Positions 42,818-51,473 of a stretch of DNA of 51,880 bases are shown here, one piece after another. A program made the translations under genes and the position numbers. Within the stretch, counting starts at the first letter, position 1. Every line of letters starts with the position of its first letter. Origin of the DNA: AEGEAN-183 sp964342745 (lineage in GTDB: Bacteria; Pseudomonadota; Gammaproteobacteria; Magnimaribacterales; Magnimaribacteraceae); assembly GCA_964342745.1 (NCBI GenBank), contig CAYFFW010000008.1:1-51880 (forward strand), written 5' to 3'. The notes under the pieces are model-generated. The model did not search any database and had not been told where the DNA came from. It saw only the letters and a list, made by a program, of their open reading frames with translations.

Positions 42818-43873
42818 TTGACCTATATAGTTAAACCAAAAAACCATCATCCAAGTCTTGAACGAAATGAACTTGGATTAACTAGAAGAGATTATGAAGG
42901 AGCGGTATCAAGTCTTTGTGCTGGTTGTGGTCATGATTCAATAAGTGCAGCTATTTTAGAAGCTTGCTTTGAGCTAAATATTTCTGCTCACAATGTAGCA
43001 AAGCTTTCAGGTATAGGTTGTTCTTCAAAAGCTCCGGCATATTTCTTAAACAAGTCACATGGTTTTAATTCTGTACACGGAAGAATGCCTTCTGTGGCAA
43101 CTGGTGCAAATCTTGCTAATCATGAATTACTATACTTAGGTATTTCAGGTGATGGAGATACGGCTTCAATTGGAATAGGTCAGTTTGTTCATGCTGCAAG
43201 AAGACAGCTTAATATTGTTTATATTGTTGAAAATAATGGTACTTACGGACTAACTAAAGGACAGTTTTCTGCTACAAACGACCTTGAATCCAAGAGCAAG
43301 TATGGTGAAGATAACCTTTTTCCTTCAATAGACTTAGCTTCTATGGCTATTCAATTAGGTGCGAGCTTTGTAGCTAGGAGCTTTTCAGGAGATAAAGATC
43401 AACTTGTTCCTCTTCTTAAAGCTGCAATGAAACATAAAGGGTTTTCTTTTCTAGACATCATTTCTCCTTGTGTAACATTTAACAACCATAGTACTTCAAC
43501 CAAAAGCTACGACTACATTAGAGAGCATAATGAATCAGTCTCTAGACCAGACTTCGTCCCTTTAGGTAAAGAGATAACTGCTAGTTATGATGAAGGACAA
43601 AATGTACAAGTACCACTGCATGACGGCTCTTTAATAAATTTAGAGAAACTTCCCAAAGATTTTGATCCTACGAATAAATCTTCTTCTCTTTCCAAAATCA
43701 ATAAAGCTGAGGATGAAGGAAAAGTTTTAACAGGGTTGCTCTATATTAATAATGAGTCTAAAGACTTGAAAGAAACTTTGAACGTAGTTGATAAGCCTCT
43801 AAATCAACTTAATGAAGAAGACCTGTGTCCTGGTTCAGAGAAATTAAACCAAATAAATGAAGGTCTTCGTTGA
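42818..43873 (+). CDS. korB: 2-oxoacid:acceptor oxidoreductase, beta subunit (KorB type, ThDP-binding)
   Basis: Thiamine-diphosphate and [4Fe-4S] subunit partner of KorA. The 351-residue protein has cluster Cys C34 and C37 (CAGCGHD) and C68 (GIGCSS), with a fourth Cys candidate in ISPCVTF; GDGDTASIG (111-119) and the following NNGTYGLTKGQ form the ThDP/Mg motif. A C-terminal extension of about 60 residues past the usual core is rich in charged residues. The start is TTG at 42818, preceded by a strong AGGAGG nine bases upstream, one base after the korA stop. Converges on purC with 5 bases between stops. Confidence 0.9.
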   Translation: MTYIVKPKNHHPSLERNELGLTRRDYEGAVSSLCAGCGHDSISAAILEACFELNISAHNVAKLSGIGCSSKAPAYFLNKSHGFNSVHGRMPSVATGANLANHELLYLGISGDGDTASIGIGQFVHAARRQLNIVYIVENNGTYGLTKGQFSATNDLESKSKYGEDNLFPSIDLASMAIQLGASFVARSFSGDKDQLVPLLKAAMKHKGFSFLDIISPCVTFNNHSTSTKSYDYIREHNESVSRPDFVPLGKEITASYDEGQNVQVPLHDGSLINLEKLPKDFDPTNKSSSLSKINKAEDEGKVLTGLLYINNESKDLKETLNVVDKPLNQLNEEDLCPGSEKLNQINEGLR

Positions 43874-43878
43874 TTTTA

Positions 43879-44595
43879 TTATTCAATACCTAATTTTTTA
43901 GCAATGATTTGGTAAGACTCAACAACATCACCTAAGTCTTGTCTAAACCTATCCTTATCTAGCTTTTCTCTAGTTTCTGAATCCCACACCCTACAACCGT
44001 CAGGAGTAAACTCATCACCTAAAAATAACTTACCTTTATGCGAACCAAACTCTAATTTATAGTCAACTAGTATCATTCCACCGTCAGAAAATAATTTTTT
44101 GAGTATCTCATTTACTTGGAAGGTTTTTTCCTGCATTTGTTTAACTTGTTCTTTAGAAGCCCAACCAAATGATTCTATATGGTATTCATTTATCATTGGA
44201 TCATGAAGGTCATCATCTTTGTAAAAAAATTCGAAAGTAGGTGGATTTAAGTCCAGTCCTTCTTCAACACCTAGTCTTTTACAAATACTTCCTGCAGCTA
44301 TATTTCTTACTACACACTCAACAGGAGCCATATCTAGTTTTTTAACTAAACTCTCAGTTTCTGAAACTAGTTCTTCAAAATGGGTAGCTACACCCTCTTT
44401 TTCGAGAACCTTCATAATAAAGGCATTGAATTTATTATTTGTTGCGCCCTTACCCTCTAAGCTCTCCTTCTTAACTCCATCAAAAGCTGAAGTATCATCT
44501 CTATAATGCATCAAATATATATCTGGATCTGAAGTCTCATATAAAGATTTTGCTTTTCCTGTGCTTATTAATTTACCTTTTTTTATATCTTTCAT
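43879..44595 (-). CDS. purC: Phosphoribosylaminoimidazole-succinocarboxamide synthase PurC
   Basis: SAICAR synthetase of purine biosynthesis, joining CAIR and aspartate with ATP. The 238-residue protein has GKAKSLYETSDPD, FRDDTSAF-like YRDDTSAFDG, VECVVRNIAAGSICKRLG, DYKLEFG and GDEFTPDGCRVWD. It is the last gene of dapA-bamC-purC, the E. coli order, and follows bamC by 9 bases. Confidence 0.98.
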   Translation of the reverse strand: MKDIKKGKLISTGKAKSLYETSDPDIYLMHYRDDTSAFDGVKKESLEGKGATNNKFNAFIMKVLEKEGVATHFEELVSETESLVKKLDMAPVECVVRNIAAGSICKRLGVEEGLDLNPPTFEFFYKDDDLHDPMINEYHIESFGWASKEQVKQMQEKTFQVNEILKKLFSDGGMILVDYKLEFGSHKGKLFLGDEFTPDGCRVWDSETREKLDKDRFRQDLGDVVESYQIIAKKLGIE

Positions 44596-44604
44596 AACTT
44601 AAAA

Positions 44605-45600
44605 CTACGACAGTGATTGGTTAATTTCTGAGAGTAAATCTCTTTCCAGGACTTCTCCCCCTTCAGTAGTGCTATCTACTGTAACAGTGCATTTATTTTT
44701 ATCTATTTTTTTAACAAAGATTTTAAAATCTGCATTTTTAGAATTCCCTCTTCTTTTAAAAATTCTCTTTCCAAAACCTTGATCCGTTTCTTGCACAAAG
44801 GTAACAAAAAAAACACCGCTAGTTCTATCTAAATCATTAACAGGGATAAAGGCTTCTTTTAAAGCCCTATCAACAGCAGCCCATGCTCGAGGAAATTCTA
44901 GATTCATTTCTATAAAATTTCTTCCCTCTTCTGATTGCTTTAAAACAGCCTTCTGACCTTGATTTAGGTTCAATGCAACTAAAGATGTACCTCCTGTTGA
45001 AGGGGCCTCAGATAAGAAATTTAATGCAGACCTCAAAACACTATCTTCTAGGTTTTTTTCAGGAGATACCCTTGTCCATTCACCTTCTAGATTTTTTGAA
45101 ACATGAGAAAGGAATATTTCAGAGCTCGCTTGTCTTATTCCATGCTCAACCTTCATTTGTAACTTTGAGCCCACTAATTCATCAGTTAAATCTTTGCTCT
45201 CAAATACACCTAAAGTTGGATCGTCAAAAGAAAGTCCAAATTCACTTGAAGACCAAAAATCTTTCATTAAAGGCCAGACACTGCTAGGAAGAGCTTCTAC
45301 ATAGAGCCATCTAATCTCACCGAGTTTATGCATCCTTATCTCATTAGTTGAGCCTGAAGAAAAAACTTGTGCAGGCAATGGAATCTCATAATTTTCAACT
45401 AGGTTGCTATCTTTCTCTTCAGGTATGGGATAGAAATCAATTATAGGTCTAGTAGATTCACTAGGAGTGGTGGCTATTGGTTTTGACTGCTTTTCTTTTA
45501 AATAATCATACTTACTGTCTTTAAATATCCATCCACAAGAAGAAAGAGACCAAAATAAAATAAAAGAGATAATATATTTATGTACTTTAAAAACTTTCAT
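44605..45600 (-). CDS. bamC: Outer membrane assembly lipoprotein BamC
   Basis: Accessory lipoprotein of the BAM complex (NlpB). The 331-residue protein has a lipoprotein signal peptide ending LSSC with C22, an unstructured N-terminal stretch that in E. coli binds BamD, and two helix-grip domains with sequences like LYVEALPSSVWPLMKDFW and FPRAWAAVDRAL. Placement between dapA and purC matches E. coli and supports the call, since the sequence is divergent. Confidence 0.9.
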   Translation of the reverse strand: MKVFKVHKYIISFILFWSLSSCGWIFKDSKYDYLKEKQSKPIATTPSESTRPIIDFYPIPEEKDSNLVENYEIPLPAQVFSSGSTNEIRMHKLGEIRWLYVEALPSSVWPLMKDFWSSSEFGLSFDDPTLGVFESKDLTDELVGSKLQMKVEHGIRQASSEIFLSHVSKNLEGEWTRVSPEKNLEDSVLRSALNFLSEAPSTGGTSLVALNLNQGQKAVLKQSEEGRNFIEMNLEFPRAWAAVDRALKEAFIPVNDLDRTSGVFFVTFVQETDQGFGKRIFKRRGNSKNADFKIFVKKIDKNKCTVTVDSTTEGGEVLERDLLSEINQSLS

Positions 45601-45610
45601 ATTGTTTATT

Positions 45611-46501
45611 TTAGTTATTTATTAAATTTAAGTCGTCTAAAATTTGTTCAATTTCATCAGTAAAACTTCCATCTAATGTAGTCAGAGGGAGTCTAATTCC
45701 TGTAGGTATTCTACCAAGCCTATTAAGAACCCATTTTACAGGAATTGGGCTTGTTTCAATAAACAATGCCTCATGTAAAGATTTAAGTTTTAAATCTAGT
45801 TTTTTTCCTTCTTCAGACTTGCCATTGAGAATAAAGTTGCAAATCTCTGCTATTTCTTTCGGTACAATATTTGCAGTTACAGAAATAGTTCCATGCCCAC
45901 CTTCATTAAGAAAATTGTAAGCTGATAGATCATCTCCTGAATAAAGTAAAAAATCTTTATCTCTTATATTTTGTTTAAGTTGACTTATTCTTTCAGGATC
46001 AGGAGAAGCTTCTTTAATACCCACTATATTATCTATCTTAGATAGAACCGCTACTGTTTCAGGTAAAAGATCACAGGCTGTTCTAGTTGGTACATTATAT
46101 AAAATTTGAGGTATCTCTACTTCAGAAGCAATTTCAGAGTAGTGTTCAATAAGTCCATTTTGAGTTGGTTTATTGTAATACGGTGTAACAAGAAGGGCAG
46201 CCGATGCTCCTGCTTCTTTAGCAGCTGAAGTTAAGTAAGTAGCTTCCTTTGTAGAGTTTGCACCAGTTCCTGCTATTATAGGAATTCTACCTGATGCATG
46301 ATTGACAGACTGTTCAACCACTTGTACGTGCTCAGAAACATCTAAAGTAGCTGATTCTCCTGTAGTTCCTACAGAAACAATTGCAGAAGTACCAGACTCT
46401 ACATGCCAATCGATAAGATCAAATAAAGACTGCCAACTGATATTTCCATCCCTCTCCATTGGAGTAACCAAGGCTACTATTGATCCTTTTAATTCAAACA
46501 C
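45611..46501 (-). CDS. dapA: 4-hydroxy-tetrahydrodipicolinate synthase DapA
   Basis: Condenses pyruvate and aspartate semialdehyde in lysine and diaminopimelate synthesis. The 296-residue TIM-barrel protein has GSIVALVTPM, GTTGESATL, the Tyr of LLVTPYYNKPTQ and LYNVPTRT, and the Schiff-base lysine in GIKEASPD. The start is GTG at 46499-46501 (MFELKGSIVA), without a strong ribosome binding site. First gene of dapA-bamC-purC and divergent from bcp across 76 AT-rich bases. Confidence 0.97.
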   Translation of the reverse strand: MFELKGSIVALVTPMERDGNISWQSLFDLIDWHVESGTSAIVSVGTTGESATLDVSEHVQVVEQSVNHASGRIPIIAGTGANSTKEATYLTSAAKEAGASAALLVTPYYNKPTQNGLIEHYSEIASEVEIPQILYNVPTRTACDLLPETVAVLSKIDNIVGIKEASPDPERISQLKQNIRDKDFLLYSGDDLSAYNFLNEGGHGTISVTANIVPKEIAEICNFILNGKSEEGKKLDLKLKSLHEALFIETSPIPVKWVLNRLGRIPTGIRLPLTTLDGSFTDEIEQILDDLNLINN

Positions 46502-46577
46502 TAAAATCTATTCGGGTAACTTATAATGATAATTAAATAATTTTATAGGTTTATTATATCAATAATAAGGAGGATGT

Positions 46578-47048
46578 ATGGCAACGCCTAAAGAAGGAAA
46601 TAAAGCACCTATTTTTAAAGGAGAGTGTACTGGAGATAGTAGTGCTGACCTATCACAACTTAGAGGTAAAAAAGTTATCTTGTATTTTTATCCTAAAGAT
46701 AACACCCCTGGATGCACTACTGAAGGGCAAAATTTTAGAGATCTCCATAAAGAGTTTAAAAAAGAAAACACAGTTATTTTTGGTCTTTCTAGAGAGTCTT
46801 TAAAATCTCATGAAAGTTTTAAGTCTAAACAGTCATTCCCCTTTGAACTAATCTCAGATCCTGATGAAAAGATATGCAAACAATACGATGTAATCAAAGA
46901 GAAAAGCATGTATGGAAGAAAGTACATGGGGATAGAAAGGAGTACCTTTCTAATTGATGAAAAAGGAAGATTGGTGAAAGAATGGAGAAAAGTTAAAGTA
47001 ACTGGACATGTAAAAGAAGTTTTAGAGGCTGTAAAAGCTCTTAAATAG
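46578..47048 (+). CDS. bcp: Thioredoxin-dependent peroxiredoxin Bcp (PrxQ)
   Basis: Reduces hydrogen and organic peroxides. The 156-residue protein has the peroxidatic Cys C46 in NTPGCTTEGQNFRDL and the Arg of IERSTFLID. E. coli Bcp has a second Cys five residues later (C51); here that place is Asn/Gln and the Cys is missing, so the resolving partner must be another Cys (C17 or C99) or an external thiol. AAGGAGG is well placed before the ATG. Its position next to dapA is conserved. Confidence 0.94.
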   Translation: MATPKEGNKAPIFKGECTGDSSADLSQLRGKKVILYFYPKDNTPGCTTEGQNFRDLHKEFKKENTVIFGLSRESLKSHESFKSKQSFPFELISDPDEKICKQYDVIKEKSMYGRKYMGIERSTFLIDEKGRLVKEWRKVKVTGHVKEVLEAVKALK

Positions 47049-47052
47049 AAAT

Positions 47053-48105
47053 CTATTTTGAAGTCTGGACTGGCCAGGAATTAATTATAGCTTTTACAAA
47101 AGTAGCCAATGGGATGGCAAAGAATAGCCCCCAAAAACCCCACAGTCCTCCAAAGAATAATACAGATATCACTATAATAACTGGGTGAAGCTTATTTCTT
47201 GCTGAAAATAGTAATGGTACTAAAACATTTCCATCTAGGCCTTGAATAATTAAATAGATTCCAAATAACCACCAAAAATCGCTAGACAGCCCCCATTCAT
47301 ATAACCCAACTAATAAAACTGGGATTGTAACTAGGATGGCACCAAAAAAAGGGATCATTACTGAGAGACCTACCAATAAAGCTAATAAAAAGGTATATGG
47401 AAGATCAAGAAAACTAAAAGCTATGAAACTAACAGAAGTAACAATGAATATCTCAATTATTTTACCTGTTACGTAGTTATAAAGTTGGTCATTCATTTCA
47501 TTAAAAATAGAATCCATCAGCCCTCTCTGGCTAGGTCTAAAAAAGCTAATTAGAGGTAAAAGAGTCTCTTTATCTTTAAGAAAGAAAAAAACCATAAGTG
47601 GAATTAAAATAGCGTAAATCAGCGCATTGAAAGCAAAGCTTATTGTTCCAGCAATTTGACTTAAAGCTTGAGCAAGCAAGTTATTTATCTGACTGCTCAA
47701 ATTGCCTAAAATCTTAGGGATTTCTTCTTCAGAAAAGAATTCAGGGTAAGACTTTGCTAAATTAGACAGAACTAATTGAAGTGAATCAACAATATTAGGA
47801 AGACTCTGTATGAAAGAGTTAATTTGAGAGCCTATTGTAGGAAGAATAAAAAAAAGGCTAGTGTAGACAGTGAAGAAAATAATTAAAGATGAGCTCAGAG
47901 ATAGCCATCGAGGAAAATTTAGATTTTCTAGTGCTTGAGCTAATCCATTAAGTAAAAAAGCTATTACTAGGCTGATTAAAATTGGTAGAAGTATTCCTCC
48001 AAAAAAGAAAATAAGCAAAAAAGATACTAGTAAAAACAAGGCAAAATAGACCGTCTCTTCGTTAAAAAAGAATCTATTAATAAGCTTTTGAAATAGTTGT
48101 AGCAT
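47053..48105 (-). CDS. perM: PerM/AI-2E family membrane protein
   Basis: A 350-residue permease-like protein of the AI-2E transporter family (PerM, YfgO), with about seven to eight hydrophobic helices and the central FVFFLKDKETLLP-like region (LMVFFFLKDKETLL), then PFFGAILVTIPVLLVGL. Export or import substrate is not known for PerM. It converges on bcp with a 4-base gap and follows the tusA-like gene by 2 bases. In E. coli perM and bepA are also neighbours. Confidence 0.9.
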   Translation of the reverse strand: MLQLFQKLINRFFFNEETVYFALFLLVSFLLIFFFGGILLPILISLVIAFLLNGLAQALENLNFPRWLSLSSSLIIFFTVYTSLFFILPTIGSQINSFIQSLPNIVDSLQLVLSNLAKSYPEFFSEEEIPKILGNLSSQINNLLAQALSQIAGTISFAFNALIYAILIPLMVFFFLKDKETLLPLISFFRPSQRGLMDSIFNEMNDQLYNYVTGKIIEIFIVTSVSFIAFSFLDLPYTFLLALLVGLSVMIPFFGAILVTIPVLLVGLYEWGLSSDFWWLFGIYLIIQGLDGNVLVPLLFSARNKLHPVIIVISVLFFGGLWGFWGLFFAIPLATFVKAIINSWPVQTSK

Positions 48106-48107
48106 AT

Positions 48108-48332
48108 TTATTTCCTTTTAATTCTATAAATAAAAAAGTTGCCTTCTTTTTCTGCATAAATAAGTTTGTTTCCACTTATTTTCGCATAAATAGGGAAATC
48201 TTCCCAAGAGGTTGGGTCTGTTGCACTTACCTCAAGAATTTCACCACTATTTAAACTAGATAGAGATAATTTAGTTTTTAGCAGAGGTAGTGGGCATTCC
48301 AAATCATTAGTATTTAAATATTTATCTACCAT
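48108..48332 (-). CDS. TusA-like sulfurtransferase paralogue
   Basis: A 74-residue TusA/SirA/YedF-family protein with C13 in ECPLPLLKTK (the CPxP motif) and SATDPTSWEDFPIYAKISGN. It is clearly different from the TusA at 17655-17882, so it may have another sulfur-relay role. In many proteobacteria a TusA-like gene precedes perM and bepA, as here. Divergent from bepA across 71 bases that include a 7-bp inverted repeat. Confidence 0.85.
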   Translation of the reverse strand: MVDKYLNTNDLECPLPLLKTKLSLSSLNSGEILEVSATDPTSWEDFPIYAKISGNKLIYAEKEGNFFIYRIKRK

Positions 48333-48366
48333 ATTTCAAGATACTTTTTGAACTGATTGTTATTAT

Positions 48367-48394
48367 ATAAGTCAATATTAATATTAAGACTTAT
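48367..48394. repeat. Inverted repeat in the tusA-like/bepA divergent promoter region
   Basis: ATAAGTC (48367-48373) and GACTTAT (48388-48394) are perfect inverted copies 14 bases apart, and the spacer contains two AATATT copies. It lies 10 bases before the bepA ATG and among AT-rich -10-like hexamers, so it could be an operator for one or both genes. The low complexity makes chance possible. Confidence 0.4.
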
Positions 48395-48403
48395 TATAAA
48401 GGT

Positions 48404-49861
48404 ATGACAGAGAACAAACCTTCTAGTTTAAAGATAAAAACATTCTTAATTTATTTTTATCTTATTTGTATCCCCTTTTACTCCTTTTGTGAAGAGTTGC
48501 TTCCTGAACTAGGAGATACTTCCTCTTCAGCAATTTCTTTGGATTCTGAATACAAGTTAGGAAGACTTTATATGGCTCAATTAAGAAGAGGATTACCGGA
48601 CTTAAAAGATCCTCTAGTCCAAGACTATACTGAGCACCTCATCTATCGTGTAAGTGAATACAGTCAACTTCAAGACAGAAGATTAGAGATCCTTTTGGTT
48701 GGAGACAAAAACATAAATGCTTTCGCTGCACCAGGAGGAATCATAGGAATTCATTCTGGTCTTATTTACCATTCAGAAACCGAAGGTCAATTTGTTTCAG
48801 TAATAGCACACGAACTAGCTCATTTAAGTCAAAGACATTTCGCCAGAAACCTTCAGAGACAAAAAGATAGAAGTTTTTCTAATGCCCTAATTTTATTGGC
48901 TAGTATTGCTGTTGCAGCCTCAACTAGACCTGAAGCAATAATGGCTGGACAACAGGTCTTGGCTCAACAAGCATTATCTTATAGCCGTAGTAATGAACAA
49001 GAAGCCGATAGAATAGGTTTTTTAACTATGATTACAGCAGGTTTTGATCCAGAAAGTATGCCTCAAATGTTCGAAAAATTACAATCACTTAGTAGGTTAA
49101 GTGGAGCAAATGAGCTTGAATTCTTAAGATCGCACCCATTAACAAAAAAAAGGATTAGTGATTCGAGGATAAGGGCTAGAGAGATAAAAGGTTCAAATTA
49201 TAAGAACAGTTTAGAATTCGAATTGATTAAACAAAGAATAACTGTAAATACTTTTAAAACTTCTAGGCAGGCAGTAACTCAAATGAAGCAGGATAAACGG
49301 AGGTCTAAAGACGATAGAGAAAGCATTATTGCTGGTTATGGATTAGCTTTAGCTCTTTCAAGAGATAATAAATATAGCGAAGCACTCAAAGAGGTGAGAC
49401 AGGCTCTTGAATTAGATGAAGAGAACCTAATTTTACAGACAGCTTTATTAGAAATACATCTGAATGCAGGTAATGGGATTGAGGCTGTTGGAGTGGGAAA
49501 AAATTTACTTGAAATGAACCCATCAAATTACCCTATCTCTATGCTTTATGCTAGGGCACTGATGGATCAAAGACAATTCGATGAAGCTGAAGACGTTCTA
49601 AAAAAATTACTGCTTAAAAGAAAATCAGATCCACAAGTTTGGTATTGGTTAGCTGAAGTACAAGGATTAGCGAGGAAGATAATTGGACTCCATCAATCTA
49701 GAGCTGAATACTTTTACCTAACAGGGAATTATGACAGAGCGATTGAGCACTTAAGATATGCTTTAGAATTAGCCGGAAATAATTTTCAACTCAATGAAGT
49801 TTTACAAACAAAGATAGAAAATATATTTGCGACTAAAGAAGATTTGAAAGACTATAGTTAG
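48404..49861 (+). CDS. bepA: Periplasmic metalloprotease/chaperone BepA
   Basis: M48-family zinc protease that helps assemble or degrade outer membrane proteins such as LptD. The 485-residue protein has a signal peptide (about residues 1-29), the HEXXH motif HELAH at 136-140, the third zinc ligand in NEQEADRIGF, and a C-terminal TPR region (from about 300, with KYSEALKEVRQALELDEENL). It fits with the other outer-membrane assembly genes here, bamB and bamC. Its stop overlaps the convergent hinT stop by 4 bases. Confidence 0.95.
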   Translation: MTENKPSSLKIKTFLIYFYLICIPFYSFCEELLPELGDTSSSAISLDSEYKLGRLYMAQLRRGLPDLKDPLVQDYTEHLIYRVSEYSQLQDRRLEILLVGDKNINAFAAPGGIIGIHSGLIYHSETEGQFVSVIAHELAHLSQRHFARNLQRQKDRSFSNALILLASIAVAASTRPEAIMAGQQVLAQQALSYSRSNEQEADRIGFLTMITAGFDPESMPQMFEKLQSLSRLSGANELEFLRSHPLTKKRISDSRIRAREIKGSNYKNSLEFELIKQRITVNTFKTSRQAVTQMKQDKRRSKDDRESIIAGYGLALALSRDNKYSEALKEVRQALELDEENLILQTALLEIHLNAGNGIEAVGVGKNLLEMNPSNYPISMLYARALMDQRQFDEAEDVLKKLLLKRKSDPQVWYWLAEVQGLARKIIGLHQSRAEYFYLTGNYDRAIEHLRYALELAGNNFQLNEVLQTKIENIFATKEDLKDYS

Positions 49862-50199
49862 CCTGGTGGCCAGGTGAATTCTCTACCAGCAATTAAGTGG
49901 ATGTGCAGATGAAAAACAGTTTGTTGAGCTCCTGCTCCATTATTGACAACTAATCTAAAAGCATCTTCTACACCTAAAGATCTTGCTATATCTCCTGCCA
50001 CAAGAAATAAGTGCCCTAAAATTTCTTTATCTTCTGGACTAGAATCAGATATTTTCTCTATCTTTTTTTTTGGAATTATTAGTATATGGGTAGGAGCTAC
50101 AGGGTTAATATCTTTAAAGGCTAGACATGATTCATCTTCGTAAACAATATCCGCTGGTAATTCTTTATCTATTATTTTCTGAAAAATATTTTCACTCAT
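49858..50199 (-). CDS. hinT: HIT family purine nucleoside phosphoramidase HinT
   Basis: Hydrolyses adenosine phosphoramidates and aminoacyl-AMP. The 113-residue protein has the start IFQKIIDKELPADIVYEDE and the histidine triad FHLHIHLIAG. Probably last gene of a minus-strand run with the two small genes upstream (6- and 13-base gaps). Confidence 0.96.
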   Translation of the reverse strand: MSENIFQKIIDKELPADIVYEDESCLAFKDINPVAPTHILIIPKKKIEKISDSSPEDKEILGHLFLVAGDIARSLGVEDAFRLVVNNGAGAQQTVFHLHIHLIAGREFTWPPG

Positions 50200-50205
50200 A
50201 AAAAC

Positions 50206-50475
50206 TTACAGTTTCTTTGAATCATCATAGTCCAAAATCTCTTGCTCTTTATCTTCTGCACTCTTATTTAAGGAAACTTTGTAACCATCTACATAAGAAA
50301 GCTCCTTGATTCCATCAATATGCATTTTCCTATCTTTAAATTCCTTTTGTTTTAAGATATTTTCTTTTGCTTCTTTAGAATCTTTTGCAGCTGTGAAAAA
50401 ATTCATATGTATTTCATAAAGCCCCTCTCCTACTGAAGGGTCATAATAACCAACATGTACCATATATAAATTCAT
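50206..50475 (-). CDS. DUF1543-like small protein
   Basis: An 89-residue soluble protein, MNLYMVHVGYYDPSVGEG and YEIHMNFFTAAKDSKEAKENI, that fits the DUF1543 pattern (short alpha/beta domain, function unknown). The C-terminal 25 residues are highly charged and probably disordered. No catalytic motif is visible. It lies between the DUF3147-like gene and hinT and is likely cotranscribed with them. Confidence 0.65.
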   Translation of the reverse strand: MNLYMVHVGYYDPSVGEGLYEIHMNFFTAAKDSKEAKENILKQKEFKDRKMHIDGIKELSYVDGYKVSLNKSAEDKEQEILDYDDSKKL

Positions 50476-50488
50476 AATCTTCTACAGA

Positions 50489-50833
50489 TCATAATCGAAT
50501 ACCAAAACGAGAAAGTAAAGTTATATATAGCCAATAAATTACTACAGTAGAAATAATTGCGATTATAAATGAATTCAAGAAATCTATTCTTTTAAGTAAT
50601 ACAGGCAATACTAAAAAGAATGTTAATGACGGGGGTATGAGTAAAAGTATAGAGTTACTAAGGTTTATCACGCTCCCTGTATCTTTGGTGTCAAAATACA
50701 ACCAGGTAATTGCTAGGGCTGAAGTAAGCGGTATAGAGGCTAAGATTCCAGCAACCAGAGATGATCTTCTTGCTATTTCTGAAATAGCTACAACAATCAA
50801 TACAGTAATTAGCGTTTTGATAATTAAATACAT
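50489..50833 (-). CDS. DUF3147-like four-helix membrane protein
   Basis: A 114-residue membrane protein with four hydrophobic helices and the segment EIARRSSLVAGILASIPLTSALA, as in DUF3147 family proteins. Function unknown. Divergent from the unrecognised gene at 50882 with 48 bases between starts, and upstream of the DUF1543-like gene. Confidence 0.75.
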   Translation of the reverse strand: MYLIIKTLITVLIVVAISEIARRSSLVAGILASIPLTSALAITWLYFDTKDTGSVINLSNSILLLIPPSLTFFLVLPVLLKRIDFLNSFIIAIISTVVIYWLYITLLSRFGIRL

Positions 50834-50881
50834 CTCTTCTTATTTGCTCCTGAGCTCTCTACGGTATTATTATAGAAAAGA

Positions 50882-51460
50882 ATGATAAATAAAAAAGAAG
50901 ATAAAAATAAAAATATAGAAATATCTCACAGAGAACTACAGGAATACCTAGAAACCCTAGATCCCAAAAGAAATATCCAAGATATTGCAGCTTCAGCAGC
51001 TGAAATCTTGGCTCATGCACAACTATCTACAAAATGGGATGACGTACTGCCGATGTTAGAAGATGAAAATATTAAAGAAGAGTTCAGATTAGCTGCCCAC
51101 ATTATATTTAGAGCAAAGTTAATTTTGGAAGGAATGGAAAAAGACCCTTCTTCTATTAATCTCGTCTACAACACCATCTTAATGATGGATTCACTAGAGA
51201 TTGCTAACTTAAAAGGGTATTTACCCAGTCTATCGTCCGTTAATTTCAATAAAATGGAGTCTTCAACATCTAGTATCAATATAGCAGTAAAAAAAGAAAT
51301 GATCATAGATACAATAAGACGCTTATCTAAAGAAAATCCTAATAAGGGTATTACTTGGCTTAGAAAGAGAGCTTCTCAATTGCTGAGTTCAGGGAAGAAA
51401 AAAGGCTACAGTTACAGACAAATATTAAGAGATACGAAAGGTATGAAGCTTAAGAAATAA
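50882..51460 (+). CDS. Unrecognised 192-residue soluble protein
   Basis: I do not recognise this protein. It begins with a short lysine/asparagine-rich stretch, then a helical acidic middle (about 15-110, with DIAASAAEILAHAQL and AAHIIFRAKLILEGM), a serine-rich linker (about 118-132), and a basic C-terminal part (about 140-192, ITWLRKRASQLLSSGKKKG, YSYRQILRDTKG) that could be a helix-turn-helix or nucleic-acid-binding region. No signal peptide or membrane helix. Base composition is like its neighbours. It stands alone on the plus strand between the DUF3147-like gene and crcB; a -10-like TATTAT lies only about 10 bases before the ATG, so any leader is very short. Confidence 0.7.
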   Translation: MINKKEDKNKNIEISHRELQEYLETLDPKRNIQDIAASAAEILAHAQLSTKWDDVLPMLEDENIKEEFRLAAHIIFRAKLILEGMEKDPSSINLVYNTILMMDSLEIANLKGYLPSLSSVNFNKMESSTSSINIAVKKEMIIDTIRRLSKENPNKGITWLRKRASQLLSSGKKKGYSYRQILRDTKGMKLKK

Positions 51461-51473
51461 CAATAACTTGTTT

